Assembly: GCA_024278955.1 (NCBI GenBank)
Contig: JAJRSE010000025.1
Span: 1 to 64,000, forward strand
From: Planctomycetota bacterium
Lineage (GTDB): Bacteria; Planctomycetota; Planctomycetia; Pirellulales; Lacipirellulaceae
Length of the DNA stretch: 64,000 nt
Reading direction: 5' to 3'
Every line of letters begins with the position of its first letter. Positions within the stretch are counted from its first letter, which is position 1. Of this stretch, positions 27,119 to 34,932 are shown piece by piece. Below the pieces are notes generated by a model that had not been told where the DNA came from, did no database searches, and saw only the letters and a list, made by a program, of their open reading frames with translations. Both the position numbers and the translations under genes were made by a program.

Positions 27119-27323
27119 TTAATAAACAGCCGGCGATCTAACAGATCGCCAGAGCCATCGATTCTATGCCAATCACGAAACGCTCCCAGTAGATCATTAT
27201 CACTTGACGCTCTCAAGTACCGGGATTTGCAAACCGGCCTCGGCAAGCCATACTTATCTCCCAAAGCACGTTACTCATCAGATTGTTGACACTCTCTTGG
27301 GCGGCACTAGCAACGGAGAAAAC

Positions 27324-28370
27324 ATGGACACCAAAACGCGAAGCGTACAGCCGTTTTATTGGTTGCTAGGGTGCGCGGCGCTGGTCATCGTGATCGCGGG
27401 TATGCGATCGGCCCAGTCTTTGGTCGTGCCGCTACTGATTTCTGCTTTCATTGCGGTCATCTGCACGCCGGCCTTGCAATGGCTGCAACGTAAAGGCGTC
27501 GCGGGTTGGCTTGCGATTCTCCTTGTCTTCCTCGCGGTTTCGGCAGTCGTGCTTATCGTCGCGGCGATTATGACGGGTTCGATCACCAGTTTTATCAGCA
27601 ACTCCGACAAGTACACCGAGGGACTCGATGCTGAAAAAGAAAAAGCGATCGAGTGGCTCGAAAGTAAAGGAGTCGACGTTGGCGAACAGCTAAAAAAAAT
27701 GTTGGATTCGGACACTCTTGTACAATATGTTACTTCGGTCTTATTACAGCTTGCAAATGCATTCAACAATGCGTTTCTCGTGCTGCTCACGGTGCTGTTT
27801 ATCCTGATGGAAGCCGCAGGATTTCCCAACAAACTCTTGGCTCTCTCTCAAGGTAATCCAAGAATCTTAGATCAGGCCACGAAAATCCGCGAAGCCATTG
27901 GCCACTACGTCGCTCTCAAAACCGCGGTGAGCCTGCTAACAGGAGTGCTGGTCGGAATACTCGTCTCGGCGTTGGGCATCGACTTCCCGTTACTTTGGGG
28001 AATGCTTGCCTTCTTTTTCAATTACATCCCGAACATCGGTTCGATTCTGGCTGCTGTTCCTGCCGTGATCTTGGCGATTTTTCAGCACGGGCTCTCGACC
28101 GCACTCATCGCAGGCGCTGGCTATGCAGCGATCAACATTGTGATCGGAAACGTCGTTGAGCCTCGGATGATGGGTAAAGGCCTCGGGCTGTCGACACTGG
28201 TGGTCTTTATCTCGTTAGTCTTTTGGGGATGGCTGCTCGGCCCCGTCGGCATGTTGCTTTCGGTACCGCTAACGATGATCGTGAAAATCGTGATGGAAGG
28301 TTTTGACGAAACCCGCTGGCTCTCGGTCTTGTTAAGTTCCAACCCCGAGCCGAAAAGTAGTAAAGCTTGA
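27324..28370 (+). CDS. AI-2E family permease-like membrane protein
   Basis: The 348-residue protein has about eight membrane helices arranged as in the AI-2E/PerM (UPF0118) family. An N-terminal pair of helices and a soluble loop with SKGVDVGEQLKKMLDSD are followed by the conserved core LLTGVLVGILVSALGIDFP, PNIGSILAAVPAVILAI and EPRMMGKGLGLSTLVVF. Family members export autoinducer-2 or act as Na+/H+ antiporters; which applies is unknown. GGAGA at 27315-27319 supports ATG 27324 over the upstream open frame. Confidence 0.88.
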   Translation: MDTKTRSVQPFYWLLGCAALVIVIAGMRSAQSLVVPLLISAFIAVICTPALQWLQRKGVAGWLAILLVFLAVSAVVLIVAAIMTGSITSFISNSDKYTEGLDAEKEKAIEWLESKGVDVGEQLKKMLDSDTLVQYVTSVLLQLANAFNNAFLVLLTVLFILMEAAGFPNKLLALSQGNPRILDQATKIREAIGHYVALKTAVSLLTGVLVGILVSALGIDFPLLWGMLAFFFNYIPNIGSILAAVPAVILAIFQHGLSTALIAGAGYAAINIVIGNVVEPRMMGKGLGLSTLVVFISLVFWGWLLGPVGMLLSVPLTMIVKIVMEGFDETRWLSVLLSSNPEPKSSKA

Positions 28371-28411
28371 GAAGTGCTCGAAAGCCGCGGCTTCTCCAAT
28401 TCACCTTCGCT

Positions 28412-29617
28412 TCACACACCCTGCCGCAAGCTTGTCGAAGAGATCTCTTCGCAAAATTCGTTTTCCGAAACTTCTTCGCAAACCGATTGGAGTAACGGAG
28501 GAAGATTCAAATCGGCCAGAACCCGAAAATCCCCTTTGCCATGTCGACCGAAAACTAGGAACCGGCATTGATGGCCTACAATAGACTCAACAACCGCGTC
28601 TCGAACGGCTTCTTGATCGTTGTAATAACGAGGGTCGGCAATGCGCACGATCGTATCGGCACCAACCACGAAAGTGCTACCCGGAAAGAGAGCCGACTTG
28701 GCTCCGAACGTCGGCGCATCGGTCAGAAACAACTGAGCCGCAGGGTCCCACGATTGAAAGCTTTCAATTCGCTGCTGAAGTCGAATGTAGTCGAGCGGTG
28801 GTTTATCGACATTGGTAATCGAGAGCTCAAATGCCACGGGCTGGCCCAACTTAGCGGCGGCGACCTCGGCCATGCGACGATGCCCTAGGTGGGGCGGGTT
28901 GAATGCGCCAGGGAAAATAACTTGCGGCGGCAGAGACTCGGGCGACTGCTCGGGCAGGGCGAGGTACTTTTGCTTGCCTAACAACACTTCAGACCAACCC
29001 GGAGCTGCTTCTTGTGAAAGCGACTTCAGTGGTTCAATTTTGAATAGCTGATCGTTGAGCGACTCACAAGCATCCAACGTATCGACTTGGCAAGCTTCGC
29101 CTACGACGAGCAAAACTAGTTTGGCTGCGACCCACTGCTCTTTTTTACGGTCGCGGCTGCCCTTGGAAAGGTGCAACGTACAGGACGCGGTATGTGTAGC
29201 CGTTTGCACCGCGACATGCACCCGGTGGGCACCTCGTTTGGGCCGGTTCGTGGCAAGGCTAGCCGTGGCGCCGATACCAACGAGAAGTTGCGGATCGGTA
29301 TCGGGAGCTAACTGCCGTGCTCGCATCCACGAAGCCATCGCCATCGCCCGCGAGGTAGGCTCGCTGCAAGATTGTTCTGGGGGGCTGCCGAGCCACGCTT
29401 CGAGCGATGCATACGAGTAGGGGACCACAGCTTCGAGCATCGTATTTGAAGCACCCGCAATATCAAGCAGCTGACTAATTGCCTTGCTGCCGCCACCTGT
29501 GATCGCGATGACTAGCTCGTGCTCGCTAGCGTGAACTTGTTCGACGAGTGATGTCCAGGGAGATTGGGACACGCGGGGGCTTTCTGATTGGGGCGTGAGG
29601 TTGCCGAAAAGCAACAT
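28412..29617 (-). CDS. CinA-C-like domain fused to NadD-like nucleotidyltransferase
   Basis: The 401-residue protein has two halves. The N-terminal half resembles the CinA C-terminal (PncC, NMN deamidase) fold: VIAITGGGSKAISQLLDIAG, ASNTMLEAVVPYSYASLEAW, and GIGATASLATNRPKRGAHRV in place of the usual TGIAGP-KPVG. The usual ESCTGG Ser and the YSNEAK Lys are not conserved. The C-terminal half is a HIGH-type nucleotidylyltransferase with VIFPGAFNPPHLGHRRM and the final SSTSLR (ISSTxxR), like nicotinate-mononucleotide adenylyltransferase. A role in NAD or related nucleotide metabolism is inferred. I recall a similar two-domain layout in plant proteins. ATG 29617 is used; upstream codons need a TTG. 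Confidence 0.7.
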   Translation of the reverse strand: MLLFGNLTPQSESPRVSQSPWTSLVEQVHASEHELVIAITGGGSKAISQLLDIAGASNTMLEAVVPYSYASLEAWLGSPPEQSCSEPTSRAMAMASWMRARQLAPDTDPQLLVGIGATASLATNRPKRGAHRVHVAVQTATHTASCTLHLSKGSRDRKKEQWVAAKLVLLVVGEACQVDTLDACESLNDQLFKIEPLKSLSQEAAPGWSEVLLGKQKYLALPEQSPESLPPQVIFPGAFNPPHLGHRRMAEVAAAKLGQPVAFELSITNVDKPPLDYIRLQQRIESFQSWDPAAQLFLTDAPTFGAKSALFPGSTFVVGADTIVRIADPRYYNDQEAVRDAVVESIVGHQCRFLVFGRHGKGDFRVLADLNLPPLLQSVCEEVSENEFCEEISSTSLRQGV

Positions 29618-29783
29618 GAGGCTTACGGGCAACAACCGCTTGGCAACGCAAAGGGTCGCGACTCATGGGAATCGCTCAATTTAACTGCATATTAGCAGCT
29701 TTCAAGCGTTCGGCAACAATCGGCACGAGCCTTGCTTTGGTAGAGGGAGAACTCCCTTGAAGCGAACCTCGAAGGTGCTGCGG

Positions 29784-30926
29784 ATGGCCAATGTAATTGA
29801 AATTAATGACCCAAGCGAACTAGAGTCCTACCGGATGGTATGGAACTCATTGTTGTCAAAAACTTCTCGGGCATCGTTTTTTCATAGCTTCGATTGGTTT
29901 CAAACCTACTGGAAGCATTTCGGTCAGAAAAAGCGTATGCGTGTGCTGATCGTCCAATCCATGGGCAAGCCAATCGGCATTGTGCCTTTGTGCGTGTCAC
30001 GCGAACGATACCATATTGGCAACGTGCGTGTGCTTACCTATCCGCTCAGCGATTGGGGAATGTGGTATGGTCCGATAGGCCCCGATCAGTCGGCCTGTTT
30101 GTTTATGGCACTCAAACACATTCGCGAGACGCCCCGCGATTGGGACATGATCGACTTGCGTTGGGCAGCTGCTGGGCTGAACGAGAAAAATGCGACCGGA
30201 CGTACCATGCGAGCCCTCGGCTGGCAGCCCCAGAAACTAGCCTACCAACAGAACTCGGTCATACGCCTAGCAAACACCGACCACGATTCTTACATGGGGA
30301 GTCTACCGAAAAAATGGCGTCACGAAATTCACCGGCAGCAGCGCACACTTGAGAGAGAATGGGACGTGTCGTTCGAGCGGCATCGTCCCGCTAGCACAAC
30401 GAGTGGCGGTGGCGAACCTCGTTGGGACCTCTACGAAGAGTGTCTTAGCATCTCACAAAAAAGTTGGCAGGGCAGCTCGACCACGGGAAACACGCTCTGT
30501 CATAACCGGGTTCGCCCGTTTCTACGCGATTGTCATGAAGTTGCCGCTAGGGTGGGGATGCTCGATGTTGCCGTTCTTCGACTCAACGGTCGCCCGGCCG
30601 CATTTCAATACAACTACCATTACCACGGGAGCGTCTACGGCTTGCGAATGGGATTCGACCCAGAATTTGCCAAACAAGGCGTAGGCAAAGTTCTTATGTC
30701 GCGATTTATCGAAGACAGTTTCCAGCGAGGCGACCAGGCCATTGATCTGGGCGCTGGCGACTACGATTTCAAGAGAAAGTTTCGCACCGACGTCGAGGCA
30801 AGCTCTCGGTTTGTGTGCTACCCATGGAGTTCGTGGCGATCGCAGGGAGTACGACTGACTCGCTGGCTGAAATCACACCGAAAAGCAAAAGAAACTTCCG
30901 AGACGTCGAAAGGAGCATCCGCATAG
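29784..30926 (+). CDS. FemAB/CelD-like GNAT acyltransferase
   Basis: The 380-residue protein resembles the BioF2-like/CelD acetyltransferase group (two GNAT lobes). The N-terminal lobe carries FFHSFDWFQTYWKHFG, typical of this group. The second lobe has KWRHEIHRQQRTLEREW, VAVLRLNGRPAAFQYNYHY and GVGKVLMSRFIEDSFQRG with DLGAGDYDFKRKF, the family's signature end. Many members act on exopolysaccharide or peptidoglycan-linked substrates. GAAGG 8 nt before supports ATG 29784; a TTG at 29757 with its own ribosome site is an alternative. No polysaccharide gene cluster is adjacent. Confidence 0.8.
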   Translation: MANVIEINDPSELESYRMVWNSLLSKTSRASFFHSFDWFQTYWKHFGQKKRMRVLIVQSMGKPIGIVPLCVSRERYHIGNVRVLTYPLSDWGMWYGPIGPDQSACLFMALKHIRETPRDWDMIDLRWAAAGLNEKNATGRTMRALGWQPQKLAYQQNSVIRLANTDHDSYMGSLPKKWRHEIHRQQRTLEREWDVSFERHRPASTTSGGGEPRWDLYEECLSISQKSWQGSSTTGNTLCHNRVRPFLRDCHEVAARVGMLDVAVLRLNGRPAAFQYNYHYHGSVYGLRMGFDPEFAKQGVGKVLMSRFIEDSFQRGDQAIDLGAGDYDFKRKFRTDVEASSRFVCYPWSSWRSQGVRLTRWLKSHRKAKETSETSKGASA

Positions 30927-30942
30927 ATCCCTCGGGCGAGGA

Positions 30943-30984
30943 CGTCTGAGACACGCAACGCTTGTGCGTTACGCATCTCAGACG
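30943..30984 (+). terminator. Large stem-loop after the acyltransferase
   Basis: CGTCTGAGA (30943-30951) pairs with TCTCAGACG (30976-30984), and inside it AACGC (30957-30961) pairs with GCGTT (30966-30970) around TTGT. It starts 17 bp past the stop codon. No T-run follows, so it may be a processing or stability hairpin rather than an intrinsic terminator. Confidence 0.5.
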
Positions 30985-31096
30985 CCTGCCACGCAGGGCG
31001 CCGTCCCCCCCTTCCTGTCGCGATCTACCAACTCCGGGAAGAAAGCGACAAGCGGCAAAAAAGAGTGCGGCTGCAAAATTTAAGCCGTAGGCTGAC

Positions 31097-31114
31097 GGGA
31101 TGAAGTCTCATCCC
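31097..31114 (-). terminator. Hairpin downstream of a small lipoprotein gene
   Basis: GGGATGA (31097-31103) and TCATCCC (31108-31114) form a perfect 7-bp stem with an AGTC loop, 6 bp past the stop of the minus-strand lipoprotein gene. A second small stem (AGCC/GGCT) and a short A/T run follow. Termination is plausible. Confidence 0.45.
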
Positions 31115-31120
31115 CGCGCC

Positions 31121-31387
31121 TTACCGACTAAACCCTGCTGCCTCTTGTGGCTCACTGATTTGTTTCGCGGCCTGCTCTTTGAGAGCAGCTGCCTCTCGGG
31201 CCAGTTTGAACTCAGGCCCAGGAGCGTAGTATTGGACATCGTCGCTTAGATAGTATGGGCTAGGCAATGTTTGGCCTGCGATGTCCGATTGGCAGCCTGT
31301 GGCGGCGAGCGAGGAGACCGCTATCAGTAGACTGAACACGGTTGCCCAACTGCGGGAAGGCTGCGAAGACGAGTTACTCACAATCAT
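31121..31387 (-). CDS. Small lipoprotein, exported
   Basis: This encodes about 88 residues with a lipoprotein signal: a positively charged start, a hydrophobic run VFSLLIAVSSLAATGC, and lipobox AATGC. The mature part (YYLSDDVQYYAPGPEF, then an Ala/Lys/Glu helix) is short and helical at its end. I recognise no domain. AGGAG lies too close to ATG 31387 but 8 nt before the in-frame GTG at 31381, so GTG 31381 may be the true start. The open frame upstream to 31651 has no good start. Confidence 0.7.
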   Translation of the reverse strand: MIVSNSSSQPSRSWATVFSLLIAVSSLAATGCQSDIAGQTLPSPYYLSDDVQYYAPGPEFKLAREAAALKEQAAKQISEPQEAAGFSR

Positions 31388-31682
31388 TACTCCTGACCAA
31401 GGGTCCTTGGCTCGACCGACCCATATGCCGGTGAACACAACCGTTATCGTCACCCCGACCGTCAAACCTTCACATAAGCTGACAGAAAGTTGCCGCTTTT
31501 CATTGATAGCAAAGCTAGCAAAACACGCAGAGTTCCCGCAGGTAATGTAAAAACTAGCGCCACTTGGCGGTTTCCGGAAGGAAATCGTATTTTGCATGGG
31601 CAATTGGTAGAATACAACAAGCGATCGATTGGCCGTTAGCGCCGGCGGCAACGCCGAACCAAATCATGTGCTACGTCCACCC

Positions 31683-31730
31683 CTAGTGCTTTTACAACTC
31701 TTAGAATTGGGATGCGTGACAAAGCACTAG
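31683..31730. repeat. Inverted repeat, CTAGTGCTTTGTCA family
   Basis: CTAGTGCTTT (31683-31692) pairs perfectly with AAAGCACTAG (31721-31730) around 28 nt. The right arm is preceded by TGAC, matching the fuller 13-bp arm of the copy at 44991-45034. Confidence 0.65.
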
Positions 31731-31734
31731 TATT

Positions 31735-31831
31735 CCATCGCAGCTTGGTTTTCGGGTGCCACTGCTGGCTCGTCCAGCAGTGCGAAGCGGGTACCCGGCG
31801 TCCACTGCTGGGCAAGCCTGCAGTGGCACCC
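31735..31831. repeat. 59-bp repeat element plus hairpin and long dyad
   Basis: Bases 31735-31793 match 51270-51328 at 56 of 59 positions. Inside, CACTGCTGG (31760-31768) pairs with CCAGCAGTG (31774-31782). A further dyad, GGGTGCCACTGC (31754-31765) with GCAGTGGCACCC (31820-31831), encloses that hairpin. It ends 8 bp before the CHAT-like gene. Confidence 0.75.
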
Positions 31832-31838
31832 AACTCGT

Positions 31839-34800
31839 ATGAGGAACAGAACCGTGCAGGCAACTTACTTTGGTTTTTGGCGGTCGGCTGTGCTAGCAGT
31901 CTGGGCGTTCACGGTAGTCGCTTTCGAGCCGTCTACGGTCTATGCGCAGTTGGGTTCGCGGTCGACGCCGTCGCTAATCTATTATCACGGCATCGAAGAA
32001 ATCTACGAGGGCCAGTACCGAGATGCCGACCGGTTGTTTCGCCGCGAGATGAACAGCGCCGTCCAAATTGGAGTCGGAGGCCGATGGATCGATTCGATTT
32101 GTTACCACGCAATGTGGGGCGAAGTGCTCTACCACCAAGGTCGACTAGGACCTGCGCTCGAGCAGTTCGATCAGGCATGTGCTATGTTCTTGCAGAATCC
32201 TAAGTGGATGCTACGGGTAAAGTTCAAGCAGTCGCCACGCATTGATAACAGCCGCGCACGGCGTGTGCCTCCTTGGGGAGCAAGTAAAAGGAAGTTCACC
32301 CTAGGCTCTCTTCCGACCTCCATGTTAATCGGCCAAGGCGATTTACAAAGCGGTGCTCGCGCTGCCCAGCAAGGGGGCGTAGTCCAAGCCCCTCAGTTTT
32401 GGCAAGTCAACGTGATTGAGGTTGTTCGCTGTACGGCACTCGCAATCCGAAGGCGGAACGAGCTTTTGGGGCCGCTCGCACCTCGCGATGCCATCTCGAG
32501 AGAAATGCAAACGGCTCTGACGCGAGGAGGGGCGCCTCCGAATCATTGGTCAGGCGCGTGGATTGAACTACAACGGGGCCTCGCCAAGGCAGGACAGGGA
32601 AAGTACGACCTGGCCCTCAAACACTTGATGAACTCGGAACGACTCCTAGGAAAATTCGACCACCCGCTCACCTGCGTCGCCTTGTTAGAACAAGGGCGAA
32701 TTCAAATGGAAAAGGGGAACACCGCGATTGCAGGCAGGCTGTTTGCCGAGGCAAGCTATTCGGCCTTCTACTACGAAGATTATGGCGTGATTGATGAGGC
32801 TTTTCGGCTTGGAAGTGCAAACCGTTTGGCTAGCGGCATTTCAGGGGTGAACCCGGCCCTAAACTTGGCCGCTGGCTGGGCACGAAGAAAAAGGCTCGAC
32901 CACATCTATTCGCGACTAAGTTTTGCGATAACCGAAGAGCTGATGACGCTTGGTAACTGGAACGAAGCCGCGTCGACGCTCAGCCAAGGGCAGGCCCGTT
33001 TGCGCGATGCAAGAAGTGGGCTGCTGGGAAGCCAGTCGCTGTTTTTGTCGGCTCGACTTTTGTACCAACAGGGACGCGATACCGCGCCGGCAATGCTAAG
33101 CCAAGCACTTGAGCAGCAAGCAGCCATGTCGACGAAGAATTTTCAGATCAGCCTTACCAACGCCCGCTTCGACCAGCAATCGTTACGGACGCGATCCGTA
33201 GCCGGTATTTATCAATCGTTACTGTCCGATCCGACAACTGCCGATTGGATCTATCGTCTCCAAGATACGATGGCCGTTCTAAGAACTCCGCACGGTGCGG
33301 CATTCGATCGGTGGATCGTGGCGCTGATTTCGAGTAAAGACATGGCCGCCGCACTCGAAGTAGCAGATCTAGCCAAACGCCGTCGATTCCACGGTTCCCT
33401 GGCTTGGGGCGGAAGAAAAGCCGCCTTGCGAGACACGATGGAATCGCCTGTGCATACCCTACCGCAATACGTTTTGAGTCGCCGCCACGACCTGTTATTG
33501 AAGTTTCCCGAATATGCGATTGAACGCAAAGCGGGCCAACAAATGCGGGCTGCGATTCAAGCCGAATGGCTTGATGGAATCGAAGAGAGTGGCCAACGCG
33601 ATTTGAACAAAAAGTGGCGAAATTGGTCTGCCAGCCTCAAGCGGCGAGAATACATGCTCAGCATGATTGGCTTAGAACGTGTGGCAAGCGATCCGGTGTT
33701 TCCTCCCCTTAGCACAACCGCAGAGTTGCAAGCAAAACTAAAGCCGGGGCAAGCGGTTGTCGTGTTTCACAATACCTCCAACGGTTTGCTCGGTTTTCTC
33801 CTGACTTCCAAGGGTTCGACGCACTGGAATTGTGGGCCGGCAAGCCGGCTGGGTAAGCCGCTTAACGAGTTCTTGCGCGCCTTAGGCAATTACGACGCCA
33901 GCCACGACATGACGAGCAAAGAGCTTACGTCGACCGATTGGACCGGACCAGGCGAAAAGTTATTTCGCGCACTCTTTCAAGGTTCGTCAATCGACCTCGA
34001 ATCGACCGAAGAGCTGGTTATCGTCCCTGACGGCTTAGTTTGGTACGTCCCTCTGGGGGCGCTACAAGTTAAGTTAGAAGATCGTACCACGTCGTTGATT
34101 TCGCTTGCAAAACTCCGCGTTGTGCCGACGATGGGCCTGGCATTTGGAAACACCCTACCTTGGCGACGCGTACAGAGGTCAGGAATTGTAGGGCGAGGAA
34201 TCCTCCCCGGCGAAAGCGAGGAGGAGCAAGACGAAATTCTCAGTTCGCTACGTTCCACGGTCGAAAACCCGATCGACTTGCCTTCGCCTTCGCCAATCCC
34301 CTCGCCTCAAGTCGCCTCGCTTTTGGAATCGTTGATCGTGCTCGACCCGATCGACTTAACTCCGGCACAACCAATGGGATGGTCGCCCATACCTGCCGGG
34401 CGATCGTCCCGGAACGATTCGCTAAGCCATTGGCTGACCTTACCTCAAATTGGGCCCCAGCGGGTGATTCTGCCGGGCGTGCACACGATTGCCGAACGAG
34501 GCGGTCGGTCGTCGAAACGCCGCGGCCGTGGCGTGCAGACAACCCCAGGCTACGAATTGTTTTTGTCGAGCTGTGGCCTGATGTCCAGTGGTGCTCAAAC
34601 AATTTTGATAAGTCGCTGGAGCGTTGGTGGGCAGTCCACACTCGACATGGTTCGCGAGTTTGTGCAAGAGCTGCCCCACACCTCGGCAGCCGAAGCCTGG
34701 CAGCGAAGCGTCCAGATTACGATGGAAACTCCGATTCGGCCCGGCTTAGAGCCTCGTGTGAAAACAAGCGTAAAAGACCCGCCAATGACTGCCTCCCACC

Positions 34801-34907
34801 CTTTCTTTTGGGCCGGTTACCTATTGATTGATGCAGGAGAACCTACCGAAGATACGCCCGACGAGGGACCACCCCCCGCCGCTCGACCTGGGGCCGCCAA
34901 GCCTTAG
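31839..34907 (+). CDS. Exported TPR protein with CHAT-like C-terminal domain
   Basis: The 1022-residue protein has a signal peptide (about residues 1-37, ending near TVYAQ). TPR-like helical pairs follow, for example YEGQYRDADRLFRREM, YHQGRLGPALEQFDQA and GQGKYDLALKHLMNSE. The C-terminal 330 residues resemble a CHAT (caspase-like, HetF) domain: ELVIVPDGLVWYVPLGALQV, GAQTILISRWSVGG and SHPFFWAGYLLI. In active CHAT proteins a His (in a F-A-T-H-G-like stretch) and a Cys (in L-S-A-C-x-T) catalyse cleavage. Here the aligned positions read LDPIDLTPAQP and ILPGVHTIAE, so both appear lost. A Cys at 912 (LSSC) lies in what should be the next helix. I infer a secreted scaffold or pseudo-protease. ATG 31839. 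Confidence 0.7.
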   Translation: MRNRTVQATYFGFWRSAVLAVWAFTVVAFEPSTVYAQLGSRSTPSLIYYHGIEEIYEGQYRDADRLFRREMNSAVQIGVGGRWIDSICYHAMWGEVLYHQGRLGPALEQFDQACAMFLQNPKWMLRVKFKQSPRIDNSRARRVPPWGASKRKFTLGSLPTSMLIGQGDLQSGARAAQQGGVVQAPQFWQVNVIEVVRCTALAIRRRNELLGPLAPRDAISREMQTALTRGGAPPNHWSGAWIELQRGLAKAGQGKYDLALKHLMNSERLLGKFDHPLTCVALLEQGRIQMEKGNTAIAGRLFAEASYSAFYYEDYGVIDEAFRLGSANRLASGISGVNPALNLAAGWARRKRLDHIYSRLSFAITEELMTLGNWNEAASTLSQGQARLRDARSGLLGSQSLFLSARLLYQQGRDTAPAMLSQALEQQAAMSTKNFQISLTNARFDQQSLRTRSVAGIYQSLLSDPTTADWIYRLQDTMAVLRTPHGAAFDRWIVALISSKDMAAALEVADLAKRRRFHGSLAWGGRKAALRDTMESPVHTLPQYVLSRRHDLLLKFPEYAIERKAGQQMRAAIQAEWLDGIEESGQRDLNKKWRNWSASLKRREYMLSMIGLERVASDPVFPPLSTTAELQAKLKPGQAVVVFHNTSNGLLGFLLTSKGSTHWNCGPASRLGKPLNEFLRALGNYDASHDMTSKELTSTDWTGPGEKLFRALFQGSSIDLESTEELVIVPDGLVWYVPLGALQVKLEDRTTSLISLAKLRVVPTMGLAFGNTLPWRRVQRSGIVGRGILPGESEEEQDEILSSLRSTVENPIDLPSPSPIPSPQVASLLESLIVLDPIDLTPAQPMGWSPIPAGRSSRNDSLSHWLTLPQIGPQRVILPGVHTIAERGGRSSKRRGRGVQTTPGYELFLSSCGLMSSGAQTILISRWSVGGQSTLDMVREFVQELPHTSAAEAWQRSVQITMETPIRPGLEPRVKTSVKDPPMTASHPFFWAGYLLIDAGEPTEDTPDEGPPPAARPGAAKP

Positions 34908-34932
34908 AGAACCATGTTCAAACAAGCCCGCC

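Larger units (their letters stand above)
31388..31838. other. Spacer carrying a composite repeat element
   Basis: This is the divergent spacer before the CHAT-like gene. It holds an inverted repeat of the CTAGTGCTTTGTCA family (31683-31730) directly joined to a 59-bp element (31735-31793) that recurs at 51270-51328, and a long-range dyad (31754-31765 with 31820-31831). No gene is seen. The promoter of the CHAT-like gene, if in this spacer, overlaps these repeats. Confidence 0.5.

Noticed and set aside
31839..34907. CRISPR-associated (Craspase-type) function for the TPR/CHAT protein
   Set aside because: The protein is exported by its signal peptide, lacks the catalytic pair by alignment, and there is no cas gene or CRISPR array in the window.
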